DNA of 49,594 nucleotides. Source: Xanthomarina sp. F1114. Lineage in GTDB: Bacteria; Bacteroidota; Bacteroidia; Flavobacteriales; Flavobacteriaceae. The notes below the pieces were generated by a model that had not been told where the DNA came from, made no database searches, and saw only the letters and a list, made by a program, of their open reading frames with translations. Positions 22,461 to 31,257 of the stretch are shown here, one piece after another (the first letter of the stretch is position 1; the number at the start of each line of letters is the position of its first letter). Both the position numbers and the translations under genes were made by a program. Location: positions 1 through 49,594 of the forward strand of contig NZ_JAPMLL010000018.1 in assembly GCF_026410255.1 (NCBI RefSeq), given 5' to 3'.

Positions 22461-24617
22461 ATGAAAAAATTTATTTTATCGTTAACCGTTCTTTCTATGA
22501 CATTTTTGTCGCCATTATTGGCCAACGAAGGAATGTGGTTTTTAATGCATATAGAGCGTTTAAATTATCGCGATATGCAAAAAATGGGACTTCAATTAAC
22601 TCCCGAAGAAATTTACAGTATCAATAACCAGAGCTTAAAAGACGGGATTGTTCAATTTAATGGTGGCTGTACAGCTAGTATTATTTCCGATAGTGGTTTG
22701 GTACTTACCAACCATCACTGTGGATATTCGGCTATTGCAGAACTATCAACTGCAGAACAAAACCATTTAAAAAATGGCTATTGGGCTGGTTCTTTTGAAG
22801 ATGAATTAAAACCAGAAAGCTTATACGTTCGCTTTTTTGTTAGAATGGACGATGTTTCAAAAAGAATTCTATCTCAGGTAAATGATAGCATGAGCGAAAA
22901 AGAACGTGAAGCTGCTATTAACAAAGAAATTGCAAAAATTGAGCAAGAAAATAACGAAGGTGGTAAATACACCGTTTCTGTACGTTCTTTCTACCAAGGA
23001 AACGAATTTTACTATTTTGTTTACGAAGATTATAAAGATGTTCGTTTAGTAGGAACTCCTCCAGAAAGCGTTGGAAAATACGGTGGAGATACGGATAACT
23101 GGGAATGGCCAAGACACACAGGAGATTTCTCTTTATTTAGAGTTTACACAGATGCAGATGGAAATGCAGCCGATTACGCTGAAACAAACATTCCTATGAA
23201 AGCAAAGTACCATCTTCCGGTAAATATCGATGGAGTTAAAGAAGACGACTTTGCTATGATTTTAGGATATCCGGGAAGAACAAACCGTTGGATGCCTGCT
23301 CAAGGGGTGGAGCAAAACGTAAAATATGCATATCCTGCTTGGGTTGAAGGCTCAAAATTAAGCATGGATGTTATGAAAAAGTATATGAATAAAGATGAAG
23401 CTGTTAACTTAATGTATGCTTCAAAATATGCTAGTATTGCTAACTATTGGAAAAATAGAGGTGGAATGATTGATGCGTTAACAGCTCATGAAACCGTTAA
23501 AACAAAAGCCAAAGTTGAAAAGAAATTTAACAAATGGGCCAATAAAAAAGCCAATAAAGAAGAGTATGGAGATGTTATATCTAACATCAATAAATATTAT
23601 GCGCTTACTAACGAAAAAGCAAAACACGACAACTATTTAGTTGGGATGTTGCGTTCTAGTACATTTGCAGCCTTACCATATAGGTTAGGTGGCGCTTTTG
23701 AACAATATGCCGATGCAAACGAAGCAAAACGCGAAGAAATGCTTCCAAGACTACAAAGTTTTGTAGACAATGCTTATAAAGACATTTACCTGCCTTTAGA
23801 AAAAGAAGTTTTAGCAAAGCAGTTAGAATTATACACTACAAAATCTAACTATGATTTACCAGAATTAATTACTGAAGTTGGAAGTAAAAACAATAACGAT
23901 TTTACATCTTATATCAATTCTGCTTTTGATTCTAGTATTTTCTCTTCAAAAGAAAAAGTAGAAGCTTTTTTAAAGTCTCCAGATAAAGCTGTTATTGAAA
24001 ATGATGAATTATATAAGTTATCGACAACTTTACTTACTAAATACCGTGAAAACCCTGAAGCTTTAGTACAACCTGAAAATGACTATCAAAAATCGTTTAG
24101 ATTATTAGTTGAAGGCTTACGTGTTTCTGGGTTAAGTAGTATTCAATATCCAGATGCTAACTCTACATTGCGTTTATCTTACGGAAAAGTAAGAGCTTTA
24201 CCAACTAATGAAAATAAAAGTAACGATGCAGAAGTAAACAACTACACAACCTTAAAAGGGATGGTAGCAAAATATAAAGCAGACGATCCTGAATTCGATT
24301 TACCTCAGCACATGTTAGACATCTACGAAACAAAAGATTACGGACGTTATGCAAATGAAAAAGGCGAACTTTCTGTAAACTTCTTAACAGATAACGACAT
24401 TACTGGTGGAAACTCTGGATCTCCTGTTATTAATGGAAAAGGAGAAGTTATTGGCTTGGCTTTCGATGGAAATATTGAAGCTATGGCTGGAGATGTAATT
24501 TTTGATGCCGATTTACAACGTACTATTAGTGTAGATATTAGATATGTACTTTGGTTGATAGATAAATATTCTAATGCACAAAATATTGTTGATGAGTTAA
24601 CAATTATAGATAATTAA
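22461..24617 (+). CDS. S46 family dipeptidyl-peptidase, DPP7-like
   Basis: This 718-residue exported serine peptidase has a signal peptide (residues 1-20, ending PLLAN). The chymotrypsin-like triad is visible: His85/86 in TNHHCGY, Asp222 in HTGDFSLFRVY and Ser652 in GGNSGSPV. The S1-subsite position that is Arg in the Asp/Glu-specific DPP11 and Gly in DPP7 is Gly670 here (AFDGN). A preference for hydrophobic or neutral P1 residues is therefore inferred. Family members release dipeptides from oligopeptide N-termini in the periplasm. The start at 22461 gives a clean signal peptide. A shared bidirectional terminator follows. Confidence 0.92.
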   Translation: MKKFILSLTVLSMTFLSPLLANEGMWFLMHIERLNYRDMQKMGLQLTPEEIYSINNQSLKDGIVQFNGGCTASIISDSGLVLTNHHCGYSAIAELSTAEQNHLKNGYWAGSFEDELKPESLYVRFFVRMDDVSKRILSQVNDSMSEKEREAAINKEIAKIEQENNEGGKYTVSVRSFYQGNEFYYFVYEDYKDVRLVGTPPESVGKYGGDTDNWEWPRHTGDFSLFRVYTDADGNAADYAETNIPMKAKYHLPVNIDGVKEDDFAMILGYPGRTNRWMPAQGVEQNVKYAYPAWVEGSKLSMDVMKKYMNKDEAVNLMYASKYASIANYWKNRGGMIDALTAHETVKTKAKVEKKFNKWANKKANKEEYGDVISNINKYYALTNEKAKHDNYLVGMLRSSTFAALPYRLGGAFEQYADANEAKREEMLPRLQSFVDNAYKDIYLPLEKEVLAKQLELYTTKSNYDLPELITEVGSKNNNDFTSYINSAFDSSIFSSKEKVEAFLKSPDKAVIENDELYKLSTTLLTKYRENPEALVQPENDYQKSFRLLVEGLRVSGLSSIQYPDANSTLRLSYGKVRALPTNENKSNDAEVNNYTTLKGMVAKYKADDPEFDLPQHMLDIYETKDYGRYANEKGELSVNFLTDNDITGGNSGSPVINGKGEVIGLAFDGNIEAMAGDVIFDADLQRTISVDIRYVLWLIDKYSNAQNIVDELTIIDN

Positions 24618-24641
24618 TTTTATCTAGATTTAAATTATCAC

Positions 24642-24679
24642 AAAAAAAAAGCGATTTCATTATTTGAAATCGCTTTTTT
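24642..24679. terminator. Bidirectional terminator between S46 peptidase and crotonase genes
   Basis: A 9-bp stem (GCGATTTCA/TGAAATCGC) with a TTATT loop is flanked by nine A on the left and six T on the right. It can therefore end transcription from the peptidase on + and from the convergent crotonase on -. Confidence 0.88.
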
Positions 24680-24704
24680 GTATTTAACAGGTTTTATACT
24701 AGAA

Positions 24705-25487
24705 TTATTTTCCGGGAAAATCTGCTTTGCGTTTTTCTAAAAAGGCTGTAGTTCCTTCGGTGAAATCTTCGGTTCCGAAACAGTTTCCAAACTCCTCAAT
24801 TTCTACCTGATACCCATCTACACTATCTTTAAAATTAGCGTTAACAGCTTTAATTGCTCCTTTTATGGCTACAGAAGAATTTCGCATAATTTTACCTGCA
24901 ATTTTTTCAGCAAGTGGCAACAGCTCTTCTGGACTTGTAACATGATTTACCAAGCCATAAGCTTGCGCTTGATTGGCGTCAATCATCCCAGCCGTCATAA
25001 TCATTTCCATAGCGCGTCCTTTTCCAACTAATTGTGGTAAACGTTGAGTCCCACCGTAACCTGGAATAACTCCAAGAGATGTTTCTGGCAATCCCATTTT
25101 GGCATTATCGCTAGCTAATCTAAAATGACAAGCCATGGCTAATTCCAAACCTCCTCCAAGTGCAAAACCATTAACGGCAGCAATTACTGGAGTAGATAGA
25201 TTTTCGAGAAAATCGAATAACAATTCTTGACCTTTGGCTGCCAGTTTACCTCCGTTTGAAACATCAAAATGTGCAAACTCGCTAATATCTGCTCCTGCAA
25301 CAAAAGCTTTCTCGCCACTTCCTGTAAGGATAATAACTTTGGTATTGGCATCTTTATTTGCTGCGTCTAAAGCATCATGTAATTCCTGAATTGTAGCTTT
25401 GTTTAATGCATTCAGTTTACTAGGTCTGTTAATGGTAAGTGTCGAAATTCCATTTTGGAAATCAACTAAGATATTTTCGTAACTCAT
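24705..25487 (-). CDS. Enoyl-CoA hydratase/isomerase family protein (crotonase)
   Basis: This 260-residue cytosolic crotonase has the oxyanion-hole segments AFVAGADISEF and FALGGGLELAMACH. Both hydratase catalytic glutamates are present, Glu115 (GGGLELA) and Glu135 (LPETSLGVIPGYGG). Retention of both supports a true enoyl-CoA hydratase acting on short-chain substrates in fatty-acid or amino-acid degradation, or as crotonyl-CoA hydratase. It is the last gene of the minus-strand run downstream of a histidine kinase (60-base gap). The two CoA-transferase subunits at the right of the window act in related acyl-CoA metabolism but are not linked to it. Confidence 0.9.
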   Translation of the reverse strand: MSYENILVDFQNGISTLTINRPSKLNALNKATIQELHDALDAANKDANTKVIILTGSGEKAFVAGADISEFAHFDVSNGGKLAAKGQELLFDFLENLSTPVIAAVNGFALGGGLELAMACHFRLASDNAKMGLPETSLGVIPGYGGTQRLPQLVGKGRAMEMIMTAGMIDANQAQAYGLVNHVTSPEELLPLAEKIAGKIMRNSSVAIKGAIKAVNANFKDSVDGYQVEIEEFGNCFGTEDFTEGTTAFLEKRKADFPGK

Positions 25488-25547
25488 AATCTATTATTTT
25501 GTGTTATTTAATCTCGTTTAAAAAATTTGCTATACGTACTTTATAAT

Positions 25548-27002
25548 TTAACCTTTTGGAAAACTCACTTTAAAAGTAGTACCCACATCCTTCTTAGATG
25601 TAAAAGTAATACTTCCATTATAGGTTTCCACTATGTTTTTTACCATGGCAAGCCCAAGTCCCATTCCACTTGTTTTTGTGGTGAATTTTGGTTCGAAAAT
25701 TCGTTGCCTATTAACTTCTGAAATCCCGATGCCATTATCTGATATGCTAATATTTACAGTACTCTCATCCTCATAGACTTTTACTATTATTTTTTTATCC
25801 TTCTTATCATCAGGAATAGCCTGAATTCCATTTTTTATTAGGTTAGTAATAACTCTAATAAGTTGGGCTTTGTCAAATCGCACTGTAATTCTATCGCTTT
25901 TCGCAATAAACTCAATATAATCTTCACTAAAAATATCCAAAGCCAATCTAGTAATTTCTACTAAATTTAAGGTTTCATTTTGTTGAGCAGGCATTTTAGC
26001 AAAGTTTGAAAATGCTGAAGCTATCGAGCTCATAGTATCTATTTGCTGAATAAGTGTTTTGGAATATTCATCAACCTTCTGGTAAATATGCTCATCGTTT
26101 GGATCAAACTTACGTTGAAAACTCTGTACAGTTAAACGCATAGGTGTTAATGGGTTTTTAATTTCATGTGCCACCTGTTTAGCCATTTCTCGCCATGCTT
26201 GTTCCCGTTCGCTTGTTGCTAGTTTAACAGCACTATCTTCAAGCTCATCTATCATACTATTATAAGCTCTAACCAGGGTCGCAATTTCTTCACTTGTGGA
26301 ACCTATTTCTATTTTTTTATTATGTTTTTCTAATCGGGTTTCATTTATTTTATCGCTAATAGTTTTAAGCGATTTGGTAATATACTTCGATAAAAAATAT
26401 GCTAGGGTTATAGCTATAATCAACATGACCATGTAGGCGTATGCCAGACGCAGTAGGAACTCGTTTAACTCTTTATTTAAAAAATTGTCATTTTCCAAAT
26501 AAGGAATATTTAAAATAGCTAATGGCTTAAACTTATGATCTGTTATATAAGAATAAGAGGATAGAAAGGCTTCATTGTTTTCAATAGTTGTACTTACATA
26601 CCTATGTTCTACCGTATTAGATAAAACATTTAAGACTTTGGCACTTAAACATTGTGTTAGAGAATCTGTTTCAAAAGTAGCTTTGGAAGACTTTATAAGG
26701 CTTCCATCTAAATCGTACAGATTAAGTTGCAATTTATGAATGGCTGCAATTTCATAAATCTCATTTTTAAAGATAAGAGGCATGGTTTCTGTAGAAACCG
26801 GATAGGTAGTTTTTCTAATGGCGTAATTAATACTTTCCTTTATATTTTCTTCCTTACGCTCAAGTCGTTCATTATGGTAATCTCTAGCTTCTTCGTTGTA
26901 TTGATAGATTGCAACCGATGCAATTAAAATAGAAGCTATCAAAACCAGGAGAATCATGGCTATAAATATGCGATTACGTAATGAAAATCTTCCTAAATGC
27001 AT
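25548..27002 (-). CDS. Membrane sensor histidine kinase, NtrY-like
   Basis: This is a 484-residue kinase. It has an N-terminal membrane helix (about 11-33), an extracytoplasmic sensor region of ~150 residues and a second helix (about 185-205). A HAMP domain (203-257) leads to the dimerisation region with phospho-acceptor His279 in QVAHEIKNPLTPMR. The catalytic ATPase domain has the N box (NLIKNGIQAI), G1 (DNGIGI), F box and G2 (GMGLGL). The HEIKNPLTPM form is typical of NtrY-type kinases. No response regulator gene is adjacent, so it is an orphan here. It lies between hemJ (116-base gap) and a crotonase gene. Confidence 0.9.
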   Translation of the reverse strand: MHLGRFSLRNRIFIAMILLVLIASILIASVAIYQYNEEARDYHNERLERKEENIKESINYAIRKTTYPVSTETMPLIFKNEIYEIAAIHKLQLNLYDLDGSLIKSSKATFETDSLTQCLSAKVLNVLSNTVEHRYVSTTIENNEAFLSSYSYITDHKFKPLAILNIPYLENDNFLNKELNEFLLRLAYAYMVMLIIAITLAYFLSKYITKSLKTISDKINETRLEKHNKKIEIGSTSEEIATLVRAYNSMIDELEDSAVKLATSEREQAWREMAKQVAHEIKNPLTPMRLTVQSFQRKFDPNDEHIYQKVDEYSKTLIQQIDTMSSIASAFSNFAKMPAQQNETLNLVEITRLALDIFSEDYIEFIAKSDRITVRFDKAQLIRVITNLIKNGIQAIPDDKKDKKIIVKVYEDESTVNISISDNGIGISEVNRQRIFEPKFTTKTSGMGLGLAMVKNIVETYNGSITFTSKKDVGTTFKVSFPKG

Positions 27003-27118
27003 AGTTAAAATTGAGCTGTGTTAAATATAGCAATAATCAAACCAATTGCGGTTTGGCAGTGATTAAAATTAACTTCTTAGAAGGTTTTTAAGATTTGTGG
27101 ATTTTGAAAACCTACTGA

Positions 27119-27667
27119 TTAAGCATCGGGGTTTTTAGATCGAATATTCTTATATATTTTAAAGCCCAACATCAATAAAACTCCTAAAACTAAGATACCA
27201 ACAACTCCAAAAACCCAATTTATAGCGCTTTTTAAAATAACCAAAAATACGACTGCAAAAAGAATAAAAGTAGCTCCTTCGTTCCAAAGTCTCATAAAAT
27301 TAGACGATTTTTTTACAATATCTTTCTGCAATTGCTTATAGTAAATATGTGTTTTGTAATGATAGAAATACAAAAGTAAAACAAAGAGTAATTTAACGTG
27401 CATCCATGGTTGCTCTAACCAATACGGCTGTATAATTAGTAACCAAATAGCAAAGAGACTTGCTAAAATTGCTGAAGGCCATGTAATTATTGTCCACAAT
27501 CTTCTAGCCATTAACTTAAGTTGTTTTCCTAAAATTTCCTTTTCTGGCGAAGGTTTATGGAAGGCTTCAATTTGATATACAAAAAGTCTAGGAATATAGA
27601 ATAAACCGGCAAACCAAGTGATAACAAAAATTAGATGAAGCGATTTTATGTAGTTGTAATATTCCAC
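27119..27667 (-). CDS. hemJ: HemJ-type protoporphyrinogen IX oxidase
   Basis: This 182-residue inner-membrane protein of the HemJ family has four to five helices. Conserved features include YIKSLHLIFVITWFAGLFY with a helix His near residue 11, the basic MARRLWTIITWPS segment, WMHVKLLFVLLLYFYHY, and the RLWNE motif before the last helices. HemJ oxidises protoporphyrinogen IX to protoporphyrin IX, the step between coproporphyrinogen oxidase and ferrochelatase. It lies 13 bases behind the MATE gene, which overlaps hemH; all three fit one unit. The context with six other heme genes strengthens the call. Confidence 0.92.
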   Translation of the reverse strand: MEYYNYIKSLHLIFVITWFAGLFYIPRLFVYQIEAFHKPSPEKEILGKQLKLMARRLWTIITWPSAILASLFAIWLLIIQPYWLEQPWMHVKLLFVLLLYFYHYKTHIYYKQLQKDIVKKSSNFMRLWNEGATFILFAVVFLVILKSAINWVFGVVGILVLGVLLMLGFKIYKNIRSKNPDA

Positions 27668-27680
27668 AGTTTAAAGGTAC

Positions 27681-29042
27681 TTATTGTTTTTCTTCTGACC
27701 GTACTATTAAGGTCGATTTCACTTCTTTATTCAAAAAATAGGCCGTTACTAAGGTCGACAAAACATCCGAAATTGGAAAAGACATCCAAACCCCCAATTC
27801 TCCAAAATACTTAGGTAGAATTAAAATTAATGGAATAAAAAAGAATCCTTGTCGAGTTAAAGTTAAGAAAAGTGCCGGGATTGCTTTTCCTATAGCCTGA
27901 AAATAAGCAGCTCCAATAAGTTGAACAGCAACAATAGGAGTTGCTGCAAAAACCCATCTCATAGCACTTGGGGTTTCCTTTAAAACCTCTGCATCTTGTG
28001 TAAATAATCTGGTAATTGCTTCCGGAAACACCATAAGTAAAACAAAAATTACGCTGGCTAAAATCATAGCATATTTTAGGGCTGTATTGATAACCTCTCT
28101 AACTCTAGAATACTTTAATGCGCCGTAATTAAATCCAGCAATTGGTAAAAACCCTTGAGTAATTCCGAAAACTGGAAATAAAGCAAACATGAGCATTCTT
28201 CCAACAATTGCATAAGCCGTAACCGAAGTTTCTCCTCCTAAATCGTAAAGAATATTATTCATAAACAAATAGGTAATACTAACAACAGCCTGTCTGGATA
28301 GAGTTACAAAGCCCAATGAAGCAATTTCTGAAACAACTGTTTTATGAAGAATAAAATCTGAAAGATTAATTTTTAACTCTGAGTTTTTAGATAGAAAAAA
28401 CCATAAAACAAAAGCAAAACACAACAAATAAGATATGGTAGTAGCCCATGCAGCTCCTGCCATTCCGTAGTCTAGAACATTGATAAAAACATAGTCTAGA
28501 ATTAAGTTCCCTACAGAAGGAATCATCATGGCATACATGGCAAATTTAGGCTTTCCTTCTGCTCTAATAACAGCGTTACCCATCATACAAAGGCCTAAAA
28601 AGGGTACGCCATAAAGTACAATAACGTAATAGATTTTAGCTGGCTCGAAAATGGCTCCTTTTCCTCCAAAAGCTGGGATTATAGAATCCACATAGTACAA
28701 ACCAAAACATGCCATTGAAACCGTAAACAGTAAAGTTAAAGTTATCTGGTTTCCAAAGGTTCTTAGAGCTTTTTCCTTTTTATCTCCGCCAAGAGCTCTC
28801 GAAATAATAGAAGAACCTCCAATTCCAATGGCCATTCCTAAAGCAGCAATAAAAAAGGAAACTGGCAATACCACATTAATAGCAGCAATCGCTGTGGGGC
28901 CAATCCAATTTCCAACAAAAATAGTATCCACAAGTATATTAAGCGACATGACTAAAATTCCAATGGATGCTGGAACTGCCTGCTTAATAAGTAGTTTTCC
29001 TATAGGTTGCGTGCCTAAATCTTGTGAGGATACATTTGCCAT
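27681..29042 (-). CDS. MATE family efflux transporter
   Basis: This is a 453-residue, 12-helix multidrug and toxin extrusion family transporter. Two related halves of six helices are evident. Motifs include QAVPASIGILVMSLNILVDTIFVGNW at the start and GITQGFLPIAGFNYGA in the second half. The start ATG overlaps the hemH stop by one base, so it is translationally coupled to ferrochelatase and precedes hemJ. That position raises the possibility of porphyrin or heme-related export, but MATE proteins are broad and this is inference only. Confidence 0.92.
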   Translation of the reverse strand: MANVSSQDLGTQPIGKLLIKQAVPASIGILVMSLNILVDTIFVGNWIGPTAIAAINVVLPVSFFIAALGMAIGIGGSSIISRALGGDKKEKALRTFGNQITLTLLFTVSMACFGLYYVDSIIPAFGGKGAIFEPAKIYYVIVLYGVPFLGLCMMGNAVIRAEGKPKFAMYAMMIPSVGNLILDYVFINVLDYGMAGAAWATTISYLLCFAFVLWFFLSKNSELKINLSDFILHKTVVSEIASLGFVTLSRQAVVSITYLFMNNILYDLGGETSVTAYAIVGRMLMFALFPVFGITQGFLPIAGFNYGALKYSRVREVINTALKYAMILASVIFVLLMVFPEAITRLFTQDAEVLKETPSAMRWVFAATPIVAVQLIGAAYFQAIGKAIPALFLTLTRQGFFFIPLILILPKYFGELGVWMSFPISDVLSTLVTAYFLNKEVKSTLIVRSEEKQ

Positions 29043-30079
29043 TAAACACGTTCTGCAATACTAGGTTCAGCCCAGTTTTTAATCCACTTGGCTAGAAGCT
29101 TAACCCAAGGTTCATCATCGTTTAAACAAGGAACGGTTGTAAAATCTTTTCCTCCTATTTCATGGAAAATTTCTTGTCCTTCCATTGCAATTTCCTCTAG
29201 AGTTTCTAGACAGTCGCTAACAAAAGCAGGTGTAACAACCGCCATACTTTTGGTGCCTTGTTTTCCCAGACGCTCAATGGTTCTATCTGTTGGTGGTTGT
29301 AACCAGGGATCGAAACCTAATCGAGATTGAAAACTATTAGAATATGTTCCTGGTGCTAAGTTAAGTTTTTTAGCAACTAATCTAGTTACTTCAAAACACT
29401 GATGTCTATAGCAATATTCGTGAGCGCTGGATGGAGTAACACAACAGCTTTTATCTATTTTACAATGAGATTTAGTAATATCTCTCTTAAAAATATGTCG
29501 TTCCGGAACTCCGTGATAAGAGAATAATAAATGTTCGTAATCTTTATCTTCTAAATGTCTAGAAATACTATCACTCAAAACATCTATATAATCAGGATCG
29601 TTATAAAATGGAGGAAACTCTGTAATTTTTATATTTGGAAAATGTTCTTTTCTTAGCTTTTCAGCAAGTACCACAATAGTTTCGGTGGTTGCCATAGCAA
29701 ATTGCGGATATAAGGGCACTAATAAAACCTCGTCTACACCTTTATCTACCAATTCTTGCAAGCCTTTTTTAATAGTCATGCTTCCATAACGCATGGCTAA
29801 GGCTATTGGGTAATTTTCAACCTGCTGTTGTACTTTAGCTTGTAACCTTTCGGAAATAACAATTAAAGGAGAACCTTCTTCCCACCAGATTTTTTTGTAG
29901 GCAGCAGCTGATGCCTTTGGTCTTGTATTTAAAATAATCCCTCTTACAATTAGAGCTCTTGCCCAAAACGGAACGTCTATAACACGTTCGTCCATTAAAA
30001 ATTCGTCTAAATATGGTTTAACATCTTTAGCGGTTGGACTATCAGGGGATCCTAGATTTACAAATAATACACCTTTCAT
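29042..30079 (-). CDS. hemH: Ferrochelatase
   Basis: This 345-residue protoheme ferrochelatase inserts Fe(II) into protoporphyrin IX. Family motifs are MKGVLFVNLGSPDSP, LVPLYPQFAMATTETI, the metal-site segment FSYHGVPERH, and NSFQSRLGFDPWLQP. A Cys-containing stretch (CKIDKSCC ... YCYRHQC) could coordinate a cluster, as reported for some bacterial ferrochelatases, but this is not certain. It is the first enzyme gene of the minus-strand arm, 72 bases after an AraC-type gene, and overlaps the MATE gene by one base. Confidence 0.96.
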   Translation of the reverse strand: MKGVLFVNLGSPDSPTAKDVKPYLDEFLMDERVIDVPFWARALIVRGIILNTRPKASAAAYKKIWWEEGSPLIVISERLQAKVQQQVENYPIALAMRYGSMTIKKGLQELVDKGVDEVLLVPLYPQFAMATTETIVVLAEKLRKEHFPNIKITEFPPFYNDPDYIDVLSDSISRHLEDKDYEHLLFSYHGVPERHIFKRDITKSHCKIDKSCCVTPSSAHEYCYRHQCFEVTRLVAKKLNLAPGTYSNSFQSRLGFDPWLQPPTDRTIERLGKQGTKSMAVVTPAFVSDCLETLEEIAMEGQEIFHEIGGKDFTTVPCLNDDEPWVKLLAKWIKNWAEPSIAERV

Positions 30080-30150
30080 ATTTTTTATTTTGCTTAGCTA
30101 TTGGGAGAACAGGAAAAATAAAATTTCATTTTAAAAAACAGCTAATAAAT

Positions 30151-31059
30151 TTAAGATTGCGAAGATACCGACATTATATATTTTTTTGGAGTAGTTCCAT
30201 ATTTCTTTTTAAATGCCGAAATAAAATGACTAGAAGTACTATAACCCACTTTTAAACCTACTTCGTTAACATTTAGATCTCCAGTTTCTAACAGTTTTCT
30301 AGAAACTTCCATTTTATAATCGAATAAAAAGCTAAATACAGAATCGCCATAAATTTCCTTAAAACCTTCTTTTAGTTTTCTTAAACTTAACTGAATTTCA
30401 TCTGCCAACTCCTGTAACGTTGGAGGCTCTGCCATTCGTGAAATAATAATATCTTTAGCTTTCCTAATTTTAATAACATTGGTTTCGTCTACCAAAAATG
30501 GACATTGTTCAATATTTGCTTCTTCGCTTCTATTAAAATACAAGCTCAATAATTCATAAGCTTTCCCTTTAAAGTACAGGTTTTTAATAGATGAATTTAA
30601 ATTGAAATTTATCAATTGGTTTAGTACAATAGCCATAGATGGTGAAATTTTCCCATCTTTATAATATTTTTTATCGACATTATCATCACTCAGAAAAGTA
30701 ATATAATCTGCTTCCTGAGAAAATAAACCATGGAATTTCTTAATAGATATTAATACAGAAACTAACCAAGAATTAGGGCTCACCACTAGATGAATGGGTA
30801 AATCTCGCTGAGGGTTATAAAGTAACAGCGAATTTTCATCTTTAATATCAAGCGCATACCTTCCTTCATTGAAAACAAATTGACTAGATCCTTTTACACA
30901 ATAATGAAATTGAATAAAACTACTATCTATCTCGCGATCAAGTGTTTCTAAAACACCACTTTCATTCCGATAAGTTAAAACAAAAAAATCCTCCTCAATT
31001 TCCAGCTCGTCAAAAGAACCTTGAGCGATATTTTTTTTAGTATTAAAATGTGGATTCAT
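30151..31059 (-). CDS. AraC family transcriptional regulator
   Basis: This is a 302-residue regulator. The N-terminal ~190 residues have a beta-rich, cupin-like ligand domain (QFHYCVKGSSQFVFNEGRYAL). The C-terminal AraC DNA-binding domain (about 205-300) has two helix-turn-helix units (LQELADEIQLSLRKLKEGF; VNEVGLKVGYSTSSHFISAFKKKYG). It lies in the middle of the heme cluster, divergent from hemA and upstream of hemH in the same direction. Its own promoter region contains a palindrome. Control of heme synthesis is a reasonable inference; the ligand is unknown. Confidence 0.9.
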   Translation of the reverse strand: MNPHFNTKKNIAQGSFDELEIEEDFFVLTYRNESGVLETLDREIDSSFIQFHYCVKGSSQFVFNEGRYALDIKDENSLLLYNPQRDLPIHLVVSPNSWLVSVLISIKKFHGLFSQEADYITFLSDDNVDKKYYKDGKISPSMAIVLNQLINFNLNSSIKNLYFKGKAYELLSLYFNRSEEANIEQCPFLVDETNVIKIRKAKDIIISRMAEPPTLQELADEIQLSLRKLKEGFKEIYGDSVFSFLFDYKMEVSRKLLETGDLNVNEVGLKVGYSTSSHFISAFKKKYGTTPKKYIMSVSSQS

Positions 31060-31115
31060 TCTCTTTTATTTAGATTGATTCTAAACTAAATAGTCTAAAA
31101 GCATTGATATGAGTG

Positions 31116-31123
31116 CAAAAGTA
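31116..31123 (-). promoter_or_regulatory. Candidate -7 promoter element for the AraC-type gene
   Basis: The minus strand reads TACTTTTG (TAnnTTTG), 56 bases before the start codon at 31059. Confidence 0.55.
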
Positions 31124-31137
31124 TGATATTTATCATA
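31122..31137. promoter_or_regulatory. 16-bp palindrome, candidate operator upstream of araC-type gene
   Basis: TATGATA and TATCATA are perfect inverted arms around TT. The site touches the -7 box of the AraC-type gene and lies between its presumed -7 and -33, and about 80 bases upstream of the hemA -7 box. A repressor site for autoregulation is plausible; AT-richness makes chance possible. Confidence 0.4.
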
Positions 31138-31217
31138 TAAAAATTAAAATTAAAGTTAAAAAACCCTGAACGACACTTAAAGTTCTTCAAGCGTTACTTT
31201 TTGTCTAAACATAGATA

Positions 31218-31225
31218 TACATTTG
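31218..31225 (+). promoter_or_regulatory. Candidate -7 promoter element for the heme operon (hemA)
   Basis: TACATTTG matches TAnnTTTG, 23 bases before ATG 31249 and 32 before ATG 31258. It rules against a TTG codon at 31201 as the hemA start, since that codon lies upstream of the promoter. Confidence 0.55.
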
Positions 31226-31257
31226 TTGCTGAATTTTCCAAGTCAGGTATGGATTAT

